Origin: Sodalinema lacuna_A
GTDB taxonomy: Bacteria; Cyanobacteriota; Cyanobacteriia; Cyanobacteriales; Geitlerinemataceae
Direction of reading: 5' to 3'
DNA length: 64,000 nucleotides
Assembly (NCBI GenBank): GCA_900149785.2
Contig: FSSI02000006.1
Location: 81,064-145,063 of the forward strand
Part shown: positions 1-9,200 of the stretch, piece by piece
Numbering within the stretch: position 1 is the first letter of the stretch
How the letters are laid out: every line of letters begins with the position of its first letter
Notes under the pieces: model-generated
What the model was told of the DNA's origin: nothing
What the model saw: the letters and a program-made list of their open reading frames with translations, nothing else
Database searches by the model: none
Translations under genes and position numbers: made by a program

Positions 1-450
1 GAATTGGGGTTGTCGGGGGAGGTTCCGCCGTTGGCGATCGCCGCCTGTACCGGAAAACCCGGCTGTTCAGCCGCCACGACCGCCACGCAAACTGATGCGC
101 GTCGTCTCCTGGCTGAACTCCCGCAACAGATGGGAGTAGAAATCCTAGAAACCCTAGAGACCCCCATTAACATCCATCTCACCGCTTGTCCGAAATCCTG
201 CGCTCAACCCAGTCCAGCGGAGATCACCCTGTTGGGAACCGCCGACGAGACCTATCACCTCTATCTCGGCGATGGCCGGGACTCTTGGAAATATGATCTC
301 GGCTCTGTGGCGGTTGAAGATCTACCGCCGTTGCTCGGTCGGGTCTTAACAGGCTATCAGCAGCACCGTCGAGCCTCCGAAGAATCGTTCACGGCTTGGG
401 TCCGGCGATCGCAGCAAGCCGGGGTTCGGCTTCAGGAGTGGCAACGATGA
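1..450 (+). CDS. cobG: Precorrin-3B synthase, C-terminal part (cut by window edge)
   Basis: The frame is open from the first base, so this is the C-terminal 149 residues of a longer protein. The pieces AACTGKPGCSAA and HLTACPKSCAQP match the paired cysteine motifs of the sulfite/nitrite reductase family that bind the 4Fe-4S cluster and siroheme. CobG is the family member that hydroxylates precorrin-3A in aerobic cobalamin synthesis. The assignment to CobG rather than to an assimilatory sulfite or nitrite reductase rests on the context: the stop overlaps the start of cobH (ATGA), and cobI follows with the same overlap, which implies translational coupling in one cob operon. The start lies outside the window. 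Confidence 0.85.
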   Translation, partial: ELGLSGEVPPLAIAACTGKPGCSAATTATQTDARRLLAELPQQMGVEILETLETPINIHLTACPKSCAQPSPAEITLLGTADETYHLYLGDGRDSWKYDLGSVAVEDLPPLLGRVLTGYQQHRRASEESFTAWVRRSQQAGVRLQEWQR

Positions 451-1076
451 TCGACTATATCCGTGACGGCCAGGAAATTTATAAACAATCTTTTGCCACC
501 ATCCGCGCTGAGGCGGCGTTAGAGACGTTGCCCGCCGATTTGGCTCATGTTGCCGTTCGCTTGATTCACGCCTGTGGAATGACTGATATTGTGGCGGATT
601 TGGCAGCATCTGAGGGGGCGGTGCAGGTCGGACGAGAGGCGCTGCGTCAGGGTGCGCCGATTTTGTGTGACTCGCAGATGGTGGCTCATGGGGTGACTCG
701 CGCTCGGCTACCGGCGGAGAATCCGGTGATTTGTACCCTACGGGAGTCGCCGGTTCCTGAGTTGGCTCAGAAGATTGGCAATACGCGATCGGCGGCGGCG
801 TTAGAGTTATGGAAATCCCATTTATCGGGGTCAGTTGTGGTGATTGGCAATGCGCCGACGGCGTTGTTTTATCTATTGGAATTGTTGGCGGGAGGGGTTG
901 AGAAACCGGCGTTAATTTTAGGCTTTCCGGTGGGCTTTGTGGGGGCGGCTGAGTCGAAAGCAGAGCTGGCTCGGGGAGAGTTTGGGGTTCCGTTTATCAC
1001 GTTACAGGGACGACGGGGTGGCAGTGCGATCGCCGCCGCTGCTGTGAATGCACTAGCTAAGGAGAATGAATTATGA
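447..1076 (+). CDS. cobH: Precorrin-8X methylmutase
   Basis: A 209-residue protein, normal length for CobH/CbiC. It moves the methyl group of precorrin-8X from C-11 to C-12, giving hydrogenobyrinic acid. The motif RLIHACGM carries the probable catalytic histidine (residue 41). Other family pieces are the SQMVAHG segment and GFPVGFVGAAESK. The ATG at 447 is chosen because it overlaps the cobG stop by four bases; the frame is open further upstream but that stretch lies inside cobG. The stop overlaps the cobI start by ATGA. Cytoplasmic enzyme of corrin ring synthesis. Confidence 0.93.
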   Translation: MIDYIRDGQEIYKQSFATIRAEAALETLPADLAHVAVRLIHACGMTDIVADLAASEGAVQVGREALRQGAPILCDSQMVAHGVTRARLPAENPVICTLRESPVPELAQKIGNTRSAAALELWKSHLSGSVVVIGNAPTALFYLLELLAGGVEKPALILGFPVGFVGAAESKAELARGEFGVPFITLQGRRGGSAIAAAAVNALAKENEL

Positions 1077-1777
1077 CCGAATTGGGACGACTCTATGGAT
1101 TGGGAATTGGTCCTGGTGATCCAGAACTTTTAACGTTAAAAGCTCATCGAATTTTAACGTCGGTTCCGGTGATTGCTTACCCAACATTAGAAAATGGCAA
1201 GGCATTGGCTCGGGCAATTGTTGCCGATTTTATTCGCCCAGAACAGCATGAGATTCCCATGCCGTTGCCCTTTAGTGTGCGGCGATCGTCTCAACCGTAT
1301 TATGATTTGGGCGCGGAAAAAATTGCCGAACAATTAAGTGCCGGTCGAGATGTAGCGGTGTTATGTGAAGGGGAACCGATGCTATATGGCAGTTTTATGT
1401 ATCTGTTTCAACGACTCGCTCCCCGATTTCCGACTGAAGTCGTTCCAGGCATTTCTTCGACCTTTGCTAGTGCGGCTATGTTGGGGGTTCCGATTACCTT
1501 CCGCAATGATGTGTTGAGTATTATGCCGGCGACGTTGGAGGCTGATCAATTACGCGATCGCCTTCAGGGCGTTGATGCCGCCGTTATTATTAAATTGGGG
1601 CGACATTTTGCGAAAGTTCGAGAGATTTTGGGGGAATTAGGACTCTTAGACCGAGCGCTCTATATCGAGCGAGCCACTCAACCCACGCAGCGCATTCTTC
1701 CGATTCGGGATCTCGACCCAGAGGAAGCCACCTATTGGGCCTTGATTCTGATTCCAAGTCAGACTCAACCGGGTTAG
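1073..1777 (+). CDS. cobI: Precorrin-2 C20-methyltransferase
   Basis: A 234-residue tetrapyrrole methylase. The N-terminal GLGIGPGDPELLTLKA is the SAM-binding loop shared by uroporphyrinogen and precorrin methylases, and GEPMLYGSFMY and VVPGISS are further family motifs. CobI/CbiL methylates C-20 of precorrin-2 with S-adenosylmethionine. The ATG overlaps the cobH stop. It is the last gene of the visible cob run; the next gene begins about 150 bp later and has another function. cobJ, which often follows in cyanobacteria, is absent here, while cobK lies 17 kb away at 19002. Confidence 0.92.
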   Translation: MTELGRLYGLGIGPGDPELLTLKAHRILTSVPVIAYPTLENGKALARAIVADFIRPEQHEIPMPLPFSVRRSSQPYYDLGAEKIAEQLSAGRDVAVLCEGEPMLYGSFMYLFQRLAPRFPTEVVPGISSTFASAAMLGVPITFRNDVLSIMPATLEADQLRDRLQGVDAAVIIKLGRHFAKVREILGELGLLDRALYIERATQPTQRILPIRDLDPEEATYWALILIPSQTQPG

Positions 1778-1930
1778 TTGACCTAGTGAGTTAACCCAGT
1801 GAGTTGTATGAAATTAGCAGGGGTTTAATGTCGCCTTAACCCCATCTCTCTGGAATTTTGCTAGATTGGTCGAGATTGGGTGCGATCGCGCGTCTTAACG
1901 TTCGGTAGTTCACTAACGAGCTTAACAACC

Positions 1931-2818
1931 ATGCGACGACGTCAACTGCTCGGCTATAGTCTTCTTTTTCTAACCGGTTGTGCTGGGTCAAGATCACAAC
2001 TGGTAACCCCCTATGAAAATCGTTCTAATTCGCCTTTGACCTTTAGTGTGACAGATGAACAAGGACTAGATCCTCTAACCGCTAAATATGAGCCGCTGCG
2101 GGCTAAATTGTCCCAACTCCTCAACCGGAACATTGAGTTTTACCCCGTCACGACAACCACCGTCGCAGCGGCTGGGTTACAGGCCGGAAGCATTGATTTG
2201 GCCTTAGCCGGCCCCACGGAGTATGTTCTGATTCGAGCCAGGACCAACGCCACACCGGTCTTTGCCATTACCCGTCCCGATTATTACAGCATAGGGGTTG
2301 TTCCCGCCGATAGCCCGATTACGGAACTCAGTGACCTCAAGGGTAAAGTGTTAGCGATGTCCGACGTCGGTTCGACCAGTGGTCATCTCGGCCCCACAAG
2401 CCTCTTAGTTGGGGCCGGACTAGACCCCAAAACTGACTACACTGTTGAGTTTTCAAGGGATGAGGGGAGTCTTGAGGCGCTGGAAAACGGAGAAGTAGAT
2501 GCCTGGTTTGGGTCTTTAACGGATTATCGCAACTTCCTAGACCGAGATGACATCTCTCGTGATGATTATCGGCAATTGGCTCAAAGTTCCCCTCTTCCCA
2601 ATGATGTCGTCGTGGTCAATAGCCGCACCTCCCCTCAGTTTATTGAGGAATTTCGCCAACTCGCTCAAGATCACAGCGAGGAAATTGTAGCCGCCATTAC
2701 AGCGATTCCAGCCAATAACAAATATATGGGTTCACGAGTCGTCTCTGTGGCCGATCACGACTATGACAGCATCCGGGATGCGTATCGTATCATTGGCCAA
2801 GGTAGCTTTCTCGATTAG
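1931..2818 (+). CDS. PhnD-like phosphate/phosphonate substrate-binding lipoprotein
   Basis: A 295-residue periplasmic binding protein of the PhnD type. The N-terminus is arginine-rich and hydrophobic and ends in a lipobox (LTGC, Cys about residue 17), so it is probably exported and lipidated. Family pieces include LALAGPTEYVLIRARTN and the SDVGSTSGHLGPTS ligand loop. The ATG at 1931 is preferred to an upstream GTG because the signal peptide starts there. No permease or ATPase gene is adjacent; instead a membrane-bound hybrid histidine kinase follows 69 bp downstream. The protein may deliver its ligand signal to that kinase rather than to a transporter, which is inference. Confidence 0.8.
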   Translation: MRRRQLLGYSLLFLTGCAGSRSQLVTPYENRSNSPLTFSVTDEQGLDPLTAKYEPLRAKLSQLLNRNIEFYPVTTTTVAAAGLQAGSIDLALAGPTEYVLIRARTNATPVFAITRPDYYSIGVVPADSPITELSDLKGKVLAMSDVGSTSGHLGPTSLLVGAGLDPKTDYTVEFSRDEGSLEALENGEVDAWFGSLTDYRNFLDRDDISRDDYRQLAQSSPLPNDVVVVNSRTSPQFIEEFRQLAQDHSEEIVAAITAIPANNKYMGSRVVSVADHDYDSIRDAYRIIGQGSFLD

Positions 2819-2887
2819 GGACGCGATTTGATTCGCGATTCTGAGTGATGACGGCTTCTAGGTTGGTGTTTTAAAACAGGCGATCGC

Positions 2888-5287
2888 ATGACTTTATCCT
2901 CACAATTTCTGAATCTCAGGCAACGTTTACAGCAACGCTGGCAACAGCTCCCTTTACCCGGTCGCCAATCGTTTACTCATAAAACCAATGGCTTGAGTAT
3001 TAGCCAGAAACTGGCTTTTGGCTATAGTTTAGTCATTGGTGTTGCCATTTGCGGAACCGTTAGCGGCTTATCCATGGGAAATTATTATCAACGGCGTGCC
3101 TATTTTAAGTTTGCTGTCGCCGATCGCCAACGGGATTTACTCTACAACTTAGAAAACTCTGTTGGGGCGATGCGGTTACATCCCCAACGCTTAATCACAG
3201 TCCTTGGGGATACGATCTGGTTTGATTACGAAGTTTCTAAATTTCAAGCTGACGTCAATCGAGTGAACGAGACCATTTCTGAATTTGAAACCTTCCTAGA
3301 CAACTACGCCCAAGAATCAGAGATTGACGTTGAAAAATTGCGGTCTATCCTGCTCGATTATGAGCAAGTTACCCAAGACTATGAAACGGATATTCAGCAA
3401 CTCTGGCAACAGGTTAATCCAGCCCAACTCACCGACGCAGAAATTCCCAACGCTCAACAACAAATTCTCGATAGTCTGACGAGTCAGGACGCCACAGCCT
3501 TAGAGGTTCGTTTCGATCGCCTCCTAGAATACCTCATTTGGCTCGATGCAGCCGCAGATGCTCAACATGAACTGGCTCAAGCGGGACTCGAAGACGCGGA
3601 AATTTGGCGACAGTGGATTATTTATCTCAGTATTAGCCTCTCGGGATTATTATCAATTCTCGTGGCACTGATGACCAGTCGGACGTTAACACGTCCGCTC
3701 CTTGACGTGGAAAAAGTGGCCCGGGATGTAACCCAAAATGCTGATTTTAGTCTCCGTTGTCCCGTTCATCATCAAGATGAGATCGGATCGGTCGCTGAGT
3801 CTTTAAATCGACTGATTCAACAGGTTGAAATTCATACTCAAGACTTAAGAATTGCACGAGAACGAGCTGATCGAGCTTCCCAAGCCAAGAGTGAGTTTTT
3901 GGCTAATATGAGTCACGAATTGCGCACACCCCTCAACGGTATTCTTGGCTATAGTCAAATTCTGCAACGACGCGATGATTTAAATCAGATTCAACGACAA
4001 GGGGTTGAGGTGATTCATCAATGTGGGTCCCACCTACTGACATTGATTAACGATATCCTCGATCTCTCGAAAATTGAGGCACAAAAGATGGAACTTCATC
4101 CAGGTGTTGTTTCATTACCGGCGTTGCTGACTGGGGTTACGGAAATGTGTCAAATCCGGGCTGTTCAGAAACGTTTAACCTTTACCTATCAACCTAGTGA
4201 TCAGTTACCTGAAATCATTGAAGTCGATGAGAAGCGATTGCGACAAGTTTTAATTAATCTACTCGGTAACGCGGCAAAATATACGGAGCATGGAGGCATT
4301 ATTTTCTCGGTGCTACCGGTTCGTGGGTTGTCAACCCGTGACGGATCGGTTGGCTTGCGATTTTCCATTGAAGATACAGGAGTGGGAATGACGCCTGAAC
4401 AGTTAGATCGCATCTTTTTACCCTTTGAACAGGTGGGAGACTCCTATCAGTTATCGGAAGGAACGGGATTGGGGTTGGCGATCGCCCAACGTATTGTTGG
4501 CATGATGGGCGGTGAAATTCAGGTGAGTAGTGAGTTTAGGAAAGGGAGTTGTTTTTGGTTTGAAATTACAGTTCCCATTGCCGATGAAAGCCAAATCAAA
4601 ACAGATTACCAATCTCGAATTGTGGGCTATGACGGTTGCCGACGAACGGTTTTATTGGTCGATGATAAACCACAAAACCGTATGTTGCTGACGAATTTAC
4701 TACGTCCCTTGGGCTTTGAGATGATTGAGGCTGACAATGGGGCTGAGGGATTAAAAAAAGCTAAACAGCATTGTCCAGATCTGATTATCACTGATTTAGT
4801 GATGCCCGTTCTCGATGGCTTTGAAATGATGCGACAAATTCGCCGCACCCCGTCGTTAGAGAACGTCACGATTATCGCCTCTTCAGCGAGTGTCTTTGAG
4901 CGCGATCGCCATTTTAGTACCAGCGCCGGTAGTGATGATTTTCTACCGCGACCCATTGAGTTTGACCGTCTCTTATTGATGTTAGAACAACATCTCCATC
5001 TCGTCTGGATTCGGGAAACAGCCCTAGAAACCTCTTCCTCAACGGCGTCAGCAGAGACCATCGAAGCCGACCAGACCGGGCGAGTTCCCCCAGCGGAAGA
5101 CTTAGATCGTCTGCTTCATGCGGCCCGTCGTGGCGCTCTTAAGCAGGTGATTCAGCAATGTCAGGCGCTACAGGAGGAAGATAGCCATTATGCGGCTTTT
5201 GCCACAACTATCACTCAATTGGCGCGGAAGTTTCAGGAAAAGGCGGTCATTTCTACTCTTGAGGAGGCTTATGATCGCAGTCGCTAG
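2888..5287 (+). CDS. Membrane hybrid sensor histidine kinase with receiver domain
   Basis: 799 residues. Transmembrane helix at about 40-62, an extracytoplasmic helical sensor region of about 180 residues, second helix at about 242-264, HAMP (265-318), HisKA with SHELRTPLNG (His343), HATPase_c with NLLGNAAKYTEHG, DTGVGM and GTGLGLAI, then a receiver domain with the acidic pair at 592-593 and phospho-acceptor Asp636 (ITDLVMP). The usual receiver lysine is replaced by Arg688 in FLPRPIE. About 60 helical residues follow the receiver. The gene lies 69 bp after the PhnD-like binding protein, a probable sensing partner. Its 3' end overlaps the convergent DUF1997 gene by 35 bp. The ligand and output are unknown. 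Confidence 0.9.
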   Translation: MTLSSQFLNLRQRLQQRWQQLPLPGRQSFTHKTNGLSISQKLAFGYSLVIGVAICGTVSGLSMGNYYQRRAYFKFAVADRQRDLLYNLENSVGAMRLHPQRLITVLGDTIWFDYEVSKFQADVNRVNETISEFETFLDNYAQESEIDVEKLRSILLDYEQVTQDYETDIQQLWQQVNPAQLTDAEIPNAQQQILDSLTSQDATALEVRFDRLLEYLIWLDAAADAQHELAQAGLEDAEIWRQWIIYLSISLSGLLSILVALMTSRTLTRPLLDVEKVARDVTQNADFSLRCPVHHQDEIGSVAESLNRLIQQVEIHTQDLRIARERADRASQAKSEFLANMSHELRTPLNGILGYSQILQRRDDLNQIQRQGVEVIHQCGSHLLTLINDILDLSKIEAQKMELHPGVVSLPALLTGVTEMCQIRAVQKRLTFTYQPSDQLPEIIEVDEKRLRQVLINLLGNAAKYTEHGGIIFSVLPVRGLSTRDGSVGLRFSIEDTGVGMTPEQLDRIFLPFEQVGDSYQLSEGTGLGLAIAQRIVGMMGGEIQVSSEFRKGSCFWFEITVPIADESQIKTDYQSRIVGYDGCRRTVLLVDDKPQNRMLLTNLLRPLGFEMIEADNGAEGLKKAKQHCPDLIITDLVMPVLDGFEMMRQIRRTPSLENVTIIASSASVFERDRHFSTSAGSDDFLPRPIEFDRLLLMLEQHLHLVWIRETALETSSSTASAETIEADQTGRVPPAEDLDRLLHAARRGALKQVIQQCQALQEEDSHYAAFATTITQLARKFQEKAVISTLEEAYDRSR

Positions 5288-6002
5288 TCTCGCGGGGAAC
5301 ACAAGCAAAGCTGGTGCGATGTTTCTTCAACTGACGGTACTGTGTCAGCGATTCAGGACCGAGACGTTCATGAAAGTCCTCTTGGACTTTACAGGTTAAA
5401 CGGCGGGACACTTGTTTGACAATTTGGGTGATTAGCCGATCGCCCGTTCGTTGAATTAACTTGGGAGATAAGGAATGAATAAACTTCGGGAAACACACCC
5501 CAACATTGAGATCTAACTCCCAACTGACTCGAGTCATCGGAAAATCCACCTGTTCTAATTCCTCGATGGACGGCGAGTCCAAGACTTGGGTGGCCCGAAA
5601 CTCAACCTGATATCCCGGAGGAACATAATCAGGAATGGGAATGGTCTCAATGCGATAGACGCGATCGCGTTGGGGAATTAACTCTAAGCCAATCTTTGGC
5701 TCGACATAATAGCCCAAGGCTCCAAACTTACCAATGGTCAAATCGTAGCCGTTTTCTCCCAAGGGCTTGACTTGCATCGGCGCAGCACAGCGACGAAACC
5801 AGCCCTGATGGACATCGAGATACTGACGAACTGCATCGGCCTCAGCATACATCTCCATGACACCCTCGAACTGGGTATAAAACCAGTAGAGGCGATCGCC
5901 GACCTGAGAGTCGCCCGTCTCCAGATGAGTCATCGGCTCATCCCCAACAGATGCTGGATGGTCTTGGGCGTTCGTGAACTGCGAGTTAACAGACGACTGC
6001 AT
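5253..6002 (-). CDS. DUF1997 family protein
   Basis: A 249-residue soluble protein of the DUF1997 family, conserved in cyanobacteria and plastids. After about 35 poorly conserved residues comes YWFYTQFEGVMEMYAE, and then the typical core around YDLTIGKFGALGYYVEPKIG. The C-terminal segment has VCFPKFIHSLSPKLIQRTGD, which resembles the tail of this family. No enzymatic motif or membrane segment is seen. The gene is convergent with the histidine kinase and its last 35 bp overlap that gene, so the two 3' ends are tightly packed. Function unknown. Confidence 0.8.
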   Translation of the reverse strand: MQSSVNSQFTNAQDHPASVGDEPMTHLETGDSQVGDRLYWFYTQFEGVMEMYAEADAVRQYLDVHQGWFRRCAAPMQVKPLGENGYDLTIGKFGALGYYVEPKIGLELIPQRDRVYRIETIPIPDYVPPGYQVEFRATQVLDSPSIEELEQVDFPMTRVSWELDLNVGVCFPKFIHSLSPKLIQRTGDRLITQIVKQVSRRLTCKVQEDFHERLGPESLTQYRQLKKHRTSFACVPRETSDCDHKPPQE

Positions 6003-6204
6003 CGTTCCAATGTCCTTTAGTATGAGGCGATCGTGCTTCTAGGAGACAATTCGCCTTTCCTCTGTTCTAGCTTAGCCTGTTCATCTACCCTGGCAATGAG
6101 TAATATCTCGGAACTTTGACCGAATTCGCTAAGATATTCAGCAGCACTCTTGTTTCTTAACCTGAAACATCACCATAGCCACTACCATAGCCACTATAGG
6201 AACC

Positions 6205-6864
6205 GTGAAAGCATTTGTCGCTGGAGCCACTGGAGCCACGGGACGTCACATCGTCCAAGAACTCGTTCAACGGGAGATTCCCGTGCGAGCTTTCGTTCGT
6301 AACCTCGATCGCGCCCGAGAAATTCTCCCCCATCAAGCTGAACTCGTTGCTGGAGATGTCCTCGATGCTCAAACGCTCCCCAACGCCCTCGCTGACTGTA
6401 CTACGCTGCTGTGCGCCACCGGAGCGCGTCCCAGCCTCGATCCCACCGGCCCCTACAAGGTGGACTACCAAGGAACCCAAAACCTGATTCAAGCGGCTCA
6501 AACGGCGAATATCGAGCAATTTGTCCTGGTGAGTTCTCTGTGTACCTCGGAGTTTTTCCATCCCCTGAACCTATTTTGGCTCGTCCTATATTGGAAAAAA
6601 CAAGCCGAGGAGGCGCTGCGTAAAAGTGGACTCACCTACACCATTGTGCGTCCAGGGGGACTCAAAAATGAGGATACCCCTGCACCGATTATCATGAGAT
6701 CGGCTGACTCTCTCTCGGAAGGGAGTATTCCTCGGCAAAAAGTCGCTCATGTTTGTGTCGAAGCGCTGTTCTCTCCTGAGGCTCGCAATAAAATTGTTGA
6801 AATTGTCGCCAAGGAGGATGCGCCAACCCGAGACATTGCTCAGCTATTCGCTGGAGTTGCTTAG
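6205..6864 (+). CDS. NAD(P)-binding atypical SDR oxidoreductase
   Basis: A 219-residue Rossmann protein. The N-terminal GATGATGRHIV is the glycine motif of atypical short-chain dehydrogenases, and the core contains YKVDYQGTQNLIQAA, FVLVSSL and YTIVRPGGL. It resembles the NmrA/Tic62-like family of cyanobacteria and plastids, whose substrates are mostly unknown. The start is a GTG; no ATG in frame gives the complete glycine motif. Just upstream is a short direct repeat of the unit taccatagccac. It is probably a single transcription unit, with the YfaP-like gene 44 bp downstream. Confidence 0.82.
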   Translation: MKAFVAGATGATGRHIVQELVQREIPVRAFVRNLDRAREILPHQAELVAGDVLDAQTLPNALADCTTLLCATGARPSLDPTGPYKVDYQGTQNLIQAAQTANIEQFVLVSSLCTSEFFHPLNLFWLVLYWKKQAEEALRKSGLTYTIVRPGGLKNEDTPAPIIMRSADSLSEGSIPRQKVAHVCVEALFSPEARNKIVEIVAKEDAPTRDIAQLFAGVA

Positions 6865-6908
6865 ATCCCTGAACTGTCTCAACGCTTGTCTACGACTGGC
6901 TTAAACCC

Positions 6909-7736
6909 GTGCTCTACTCTTTCTCTCTCTCCCGAATCTTTGGTGTTGTCGCCTTGGGGGCGATCGCGATCCCGCTGGTGACGCCTCCACCCCTCGTGCA
7001 AGCGGCCACCGAGCGGCTCACGGTCACCCTCAGCCGCCAACAGGGCGAGCGGTTTCGGGATCTACTCACGCGGGCTGAAATCATTGCTCAGGAGGAGATT
7101 GAGCGGACGTTTAACGCCGATATTGTGGTCAGCGATATATCTTTGGTGGTGATGGGGGAAAATCAGGGCTTGATGACCCCTCTGTTGTCGGTTGATGTGC
7201 GGCGCGATCGCTGGCGGCGAATTCCCGAACTTTCCGAATGGGTGCGCTACTACAGTAATGCTGAGGAGTTACTGGGATTTAATCAAACGCCACCGGAGGG
7301 AACCAGCGCCGCTGAGCCGGTGTTAGGAACTGGGGATGTCCAAGTGACGCTACGTTGGACGAGCTTAGATGATCTCGATTTAGCGGTTACGGATCCTAGT
7401 GGGGAGACGGCCTTCTTTGCGAATCCGTCTATTCCCTCAGGCGGACAACTCGACGTTGACTCCAACGCCGGCTGTATGTCTCAATTCCAAAACCCCGTGG
7501 AAAATATATTTTGGCCGCCAGGAAATGCACCGGAGGGGAATTACACGGCCAGCGTTACTCTCTTTACCCGCTGCAACGGCGATCGCGCCCCCATCCCCTT
7601 TGAACTCTCCATTAGCCTTGATGGCGAAACCCAAACCCAGACGGGAACCGTCAGTGATGAGGCCCCCAGTCAGGTGTTTGAGTTTAGTTTTCCTCCAACG
7701 TCACCGGCTGAGGAATCGGAAGAAGATAGACAGTAA
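6909..7736 (+). CDS. Exported protein with YfaP/DUF2135-like domain
   Basis: A 275-residue protein starting at GTG with an N-terminal hydrophobic signal peptide (residues 1 to about 32, ending near VQAA). The middle (about 33-130) is unassigned. Residues about 145-255 carry DLDLAVTDPSGE, LDVDSNAGC, NPVENIFWPPG and GNYTASV, which are the hallmark strings of the YfaP/DUF2135 beta-sandwich domain. The tail is acidic (EESEEDRQ). It is probably periplasmic. The gene converges on argJ, with a short tandem array between the two. Function unknown. Confidence 0.7.
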   Translation: MLYSFSLSRIFGVVALGAIAIPLVTPPPLVQAATERLTVTLSRQQGERFRDLLTRAEIIAQEEIERTFNADIVVSDISLVVMGENQGLMTPLLSVDVRRDRWRRIPELSEWVRYYSNAEELLGFNQTPPEGTSAAEPVLGTGDVQVTLRWTSLDDLDLAVTDPSGETAFFANPSIPSGGQLDVDSNAGCMSQFQNPVENIFWPPGNAPEGNYTASVTLFTRCNGDRAPIPFELSISLDGETQTQTGTVSDEAPSQVFEFSFPPTSPAEESEEDRQ

Positions 7737-7807
7737 AGTTAGGACAAAAAGAAATCTCTAAACCTTCAAAATAAAAGATTTCAGAAAAAAATAGAGTCCT
7801 ATATTAT

Positions 7808-7855
7808 CTGTCTCAATAATTGTCTGTCTCAACAATTGTCTGTCTCAACAATTGG
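7808..7855. repeat. Tandem repeat, 16 bp x 3
   Basis: Three adjacent copies of the 16-bp unit CTGTCTCAACAATTGT, the first and last with one change each. The array sits between the convergent ends of the YfaP-like gene and argJ and stops 2 bp short of the argJ stop codon. It probably arose by slippage. Confidence 0.9.
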
Positions 7856-7857
7856 TG

Positions 7858-9132
7858 TCACGTCGTGTATTCAGCGTTGATGCGAACATAGTCATAACTG
7901 AGATCGCAGCCCCAGGCGACCCCCTGACCGGGTCCTTGGCCGAGGGTGACGCCAATTTCAACCGTATCCGTCTTGAGATACTCACCCTCCGCTTTCTCCC
8001 GTAAATAGGCACTGGCGGCCGCGCGGTCAAAGGGAAGCGGTTGTCCCCCCTCCATCAATTGAAACGTTCCCAGTTGAATTTGCAACTGCTCCTGATTAAA
8101 CGTCACCCCAGCTCGTCCAGCGGCGGCCGCAATTCGACCCCAGTTGGGATCTCGTCCAAACATGGCCGATTTCACCAACGATGAGCCAGCAATGGTACGG
8201 GCAATTTTGCGAGCATCGGCGTCCGTGGCCGCACCCTTAACCGAGACTTCGAGTAAACAACTGGCTCCCTCTCCATCACGGGCGATCGCCTTCGCCAGAT
8301 GCTGACAGACGGCGGTGAGCATCGCTTCGAGCTTCTTGGCTTCGGGTCCTTCGCGGACAATGGCTGGGGTGCGAGACTGGCCATTGGCCAAGGCGATCAC
8401 AGTGTCATTAGTACTGGTATCGCCATCGACGGTAATCTGATTAAAACTCTGATCGACTGCCCGACTGAGCATTTCCTGCCACAATTGGGACGAGACCACC
8501 GCATCACAGGTGATAAAGCCCAACATCGTCGCCATATTGGGGTGAATCATGCCCGATCCCTTACAGATGCCTCCCATACGAACGGTGCGATCGCCAAATT
8601 GGGCTTCTAGGGCAATGGATTTCGTCACCAAGTCCGTGGTAATAATCGCCTCAGCGGCCTCATCACCCCCGCTTTCCGAGAGCTGGGAGACCACCTGAGG
8701 GACTCCCTGACGTAGAGCGTCCATCTTAATCCGTTGCCCAATGACCCCCGTTGAGGCCAACAAGACCGCATCACCGGGGATTCCCAGGGACTGAGAGACT
8801 AAGGCGGCACTTTCTCGTACATCCTCCCATCCTCCCTCACCGGTGGCTGCATTGGCTTGACCGGCATTACAGAGAATGGCTCGGGCGCTCGCTTTACGTT
8901 GTAACTGTTGGCGACAATAATCGACACAGGCCGCCCGCACTTGAGTCGTCGTAAAGACTCCGGCGGCGATCGCATCGACCTCAGAATAAATCAATGCCAA
9001 ATCTTTGGCCCCTGAAGGTTTCAAGCCGGCGGTAATCCCAGCCGCTTGATAGCCCCGAGGAGCGGTCACTGCCCCTGAAATTTCTTGCCACTGTGCCACG
9101 TTCTCTTGCCCCCAAGTCAAAACAATAGTCAT
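7858..9132 (-). CDS. argJ: Bifunctional glutamate N-acetyltransferase / amino-acid acetyltransferase
   Basis: A 424-residue ArgJ. It transfers acetyl groups from N-acetylornithine to glutamate, and also from acetyl-CoA if bifunctional, in the cyclic arginine pathway. The self-cleavage site lies in the motif PNMATMLGF: the chain is expected to be cut before Thr202, the new N-terminal nucleophile of the beta subunit. Other family pieces are CNAGQANAATG and DGDTSTNDTVI. The ATG at 9132 is chosen because conserved sequence (GAVTAPRGYQAAG) begins shortly after it; the frame is open 48 bp further upstream. Usual length for the family. Confidence 0.95.
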   Translation of the reverse strand: MTIVLTWGQENVAQWQEISGAVTAPRGYQAAGITAGLKPSGAKDLALIYSEVDAIAAGVFTTTQVRAACVDYCRQQLQRKASARAILCNAGQANAATGEGGWEDVRESAALVSQSLGIPGDAVLLASTGVIGQRIKMDALRQGVPQVVSQLSESGGDEAAEAIITTDLVTKSIALEAQFGDRTVRMGGICKGSGMIHPNMATMLGFITCDAVVSSQLWQEMLSRAVDQSFNQITVDGDTSTNDTVIALANGQSRTPAIVREGPEAKKLEAMLTAVCQHLAKAIARDGEGASCLLEVSVKGAATDADARKIARTIAGSSLVKSAMFGRDPNWGRIAAAAGRAGVTFNQEQLQIQLGTFQLMEGGQPLPFDRAAASAYLREKAEGEYLKTDTVEIGVTLGQGPGQGVAWGCDLSYDYVRINAEYTT

Positions 9133-9200
9133 TCCTTGAGAGGGGATTATACCAGTCTCTGTCCCCGTCTCTCGGGTCAATCACGAGCTATTCGCCGCCA

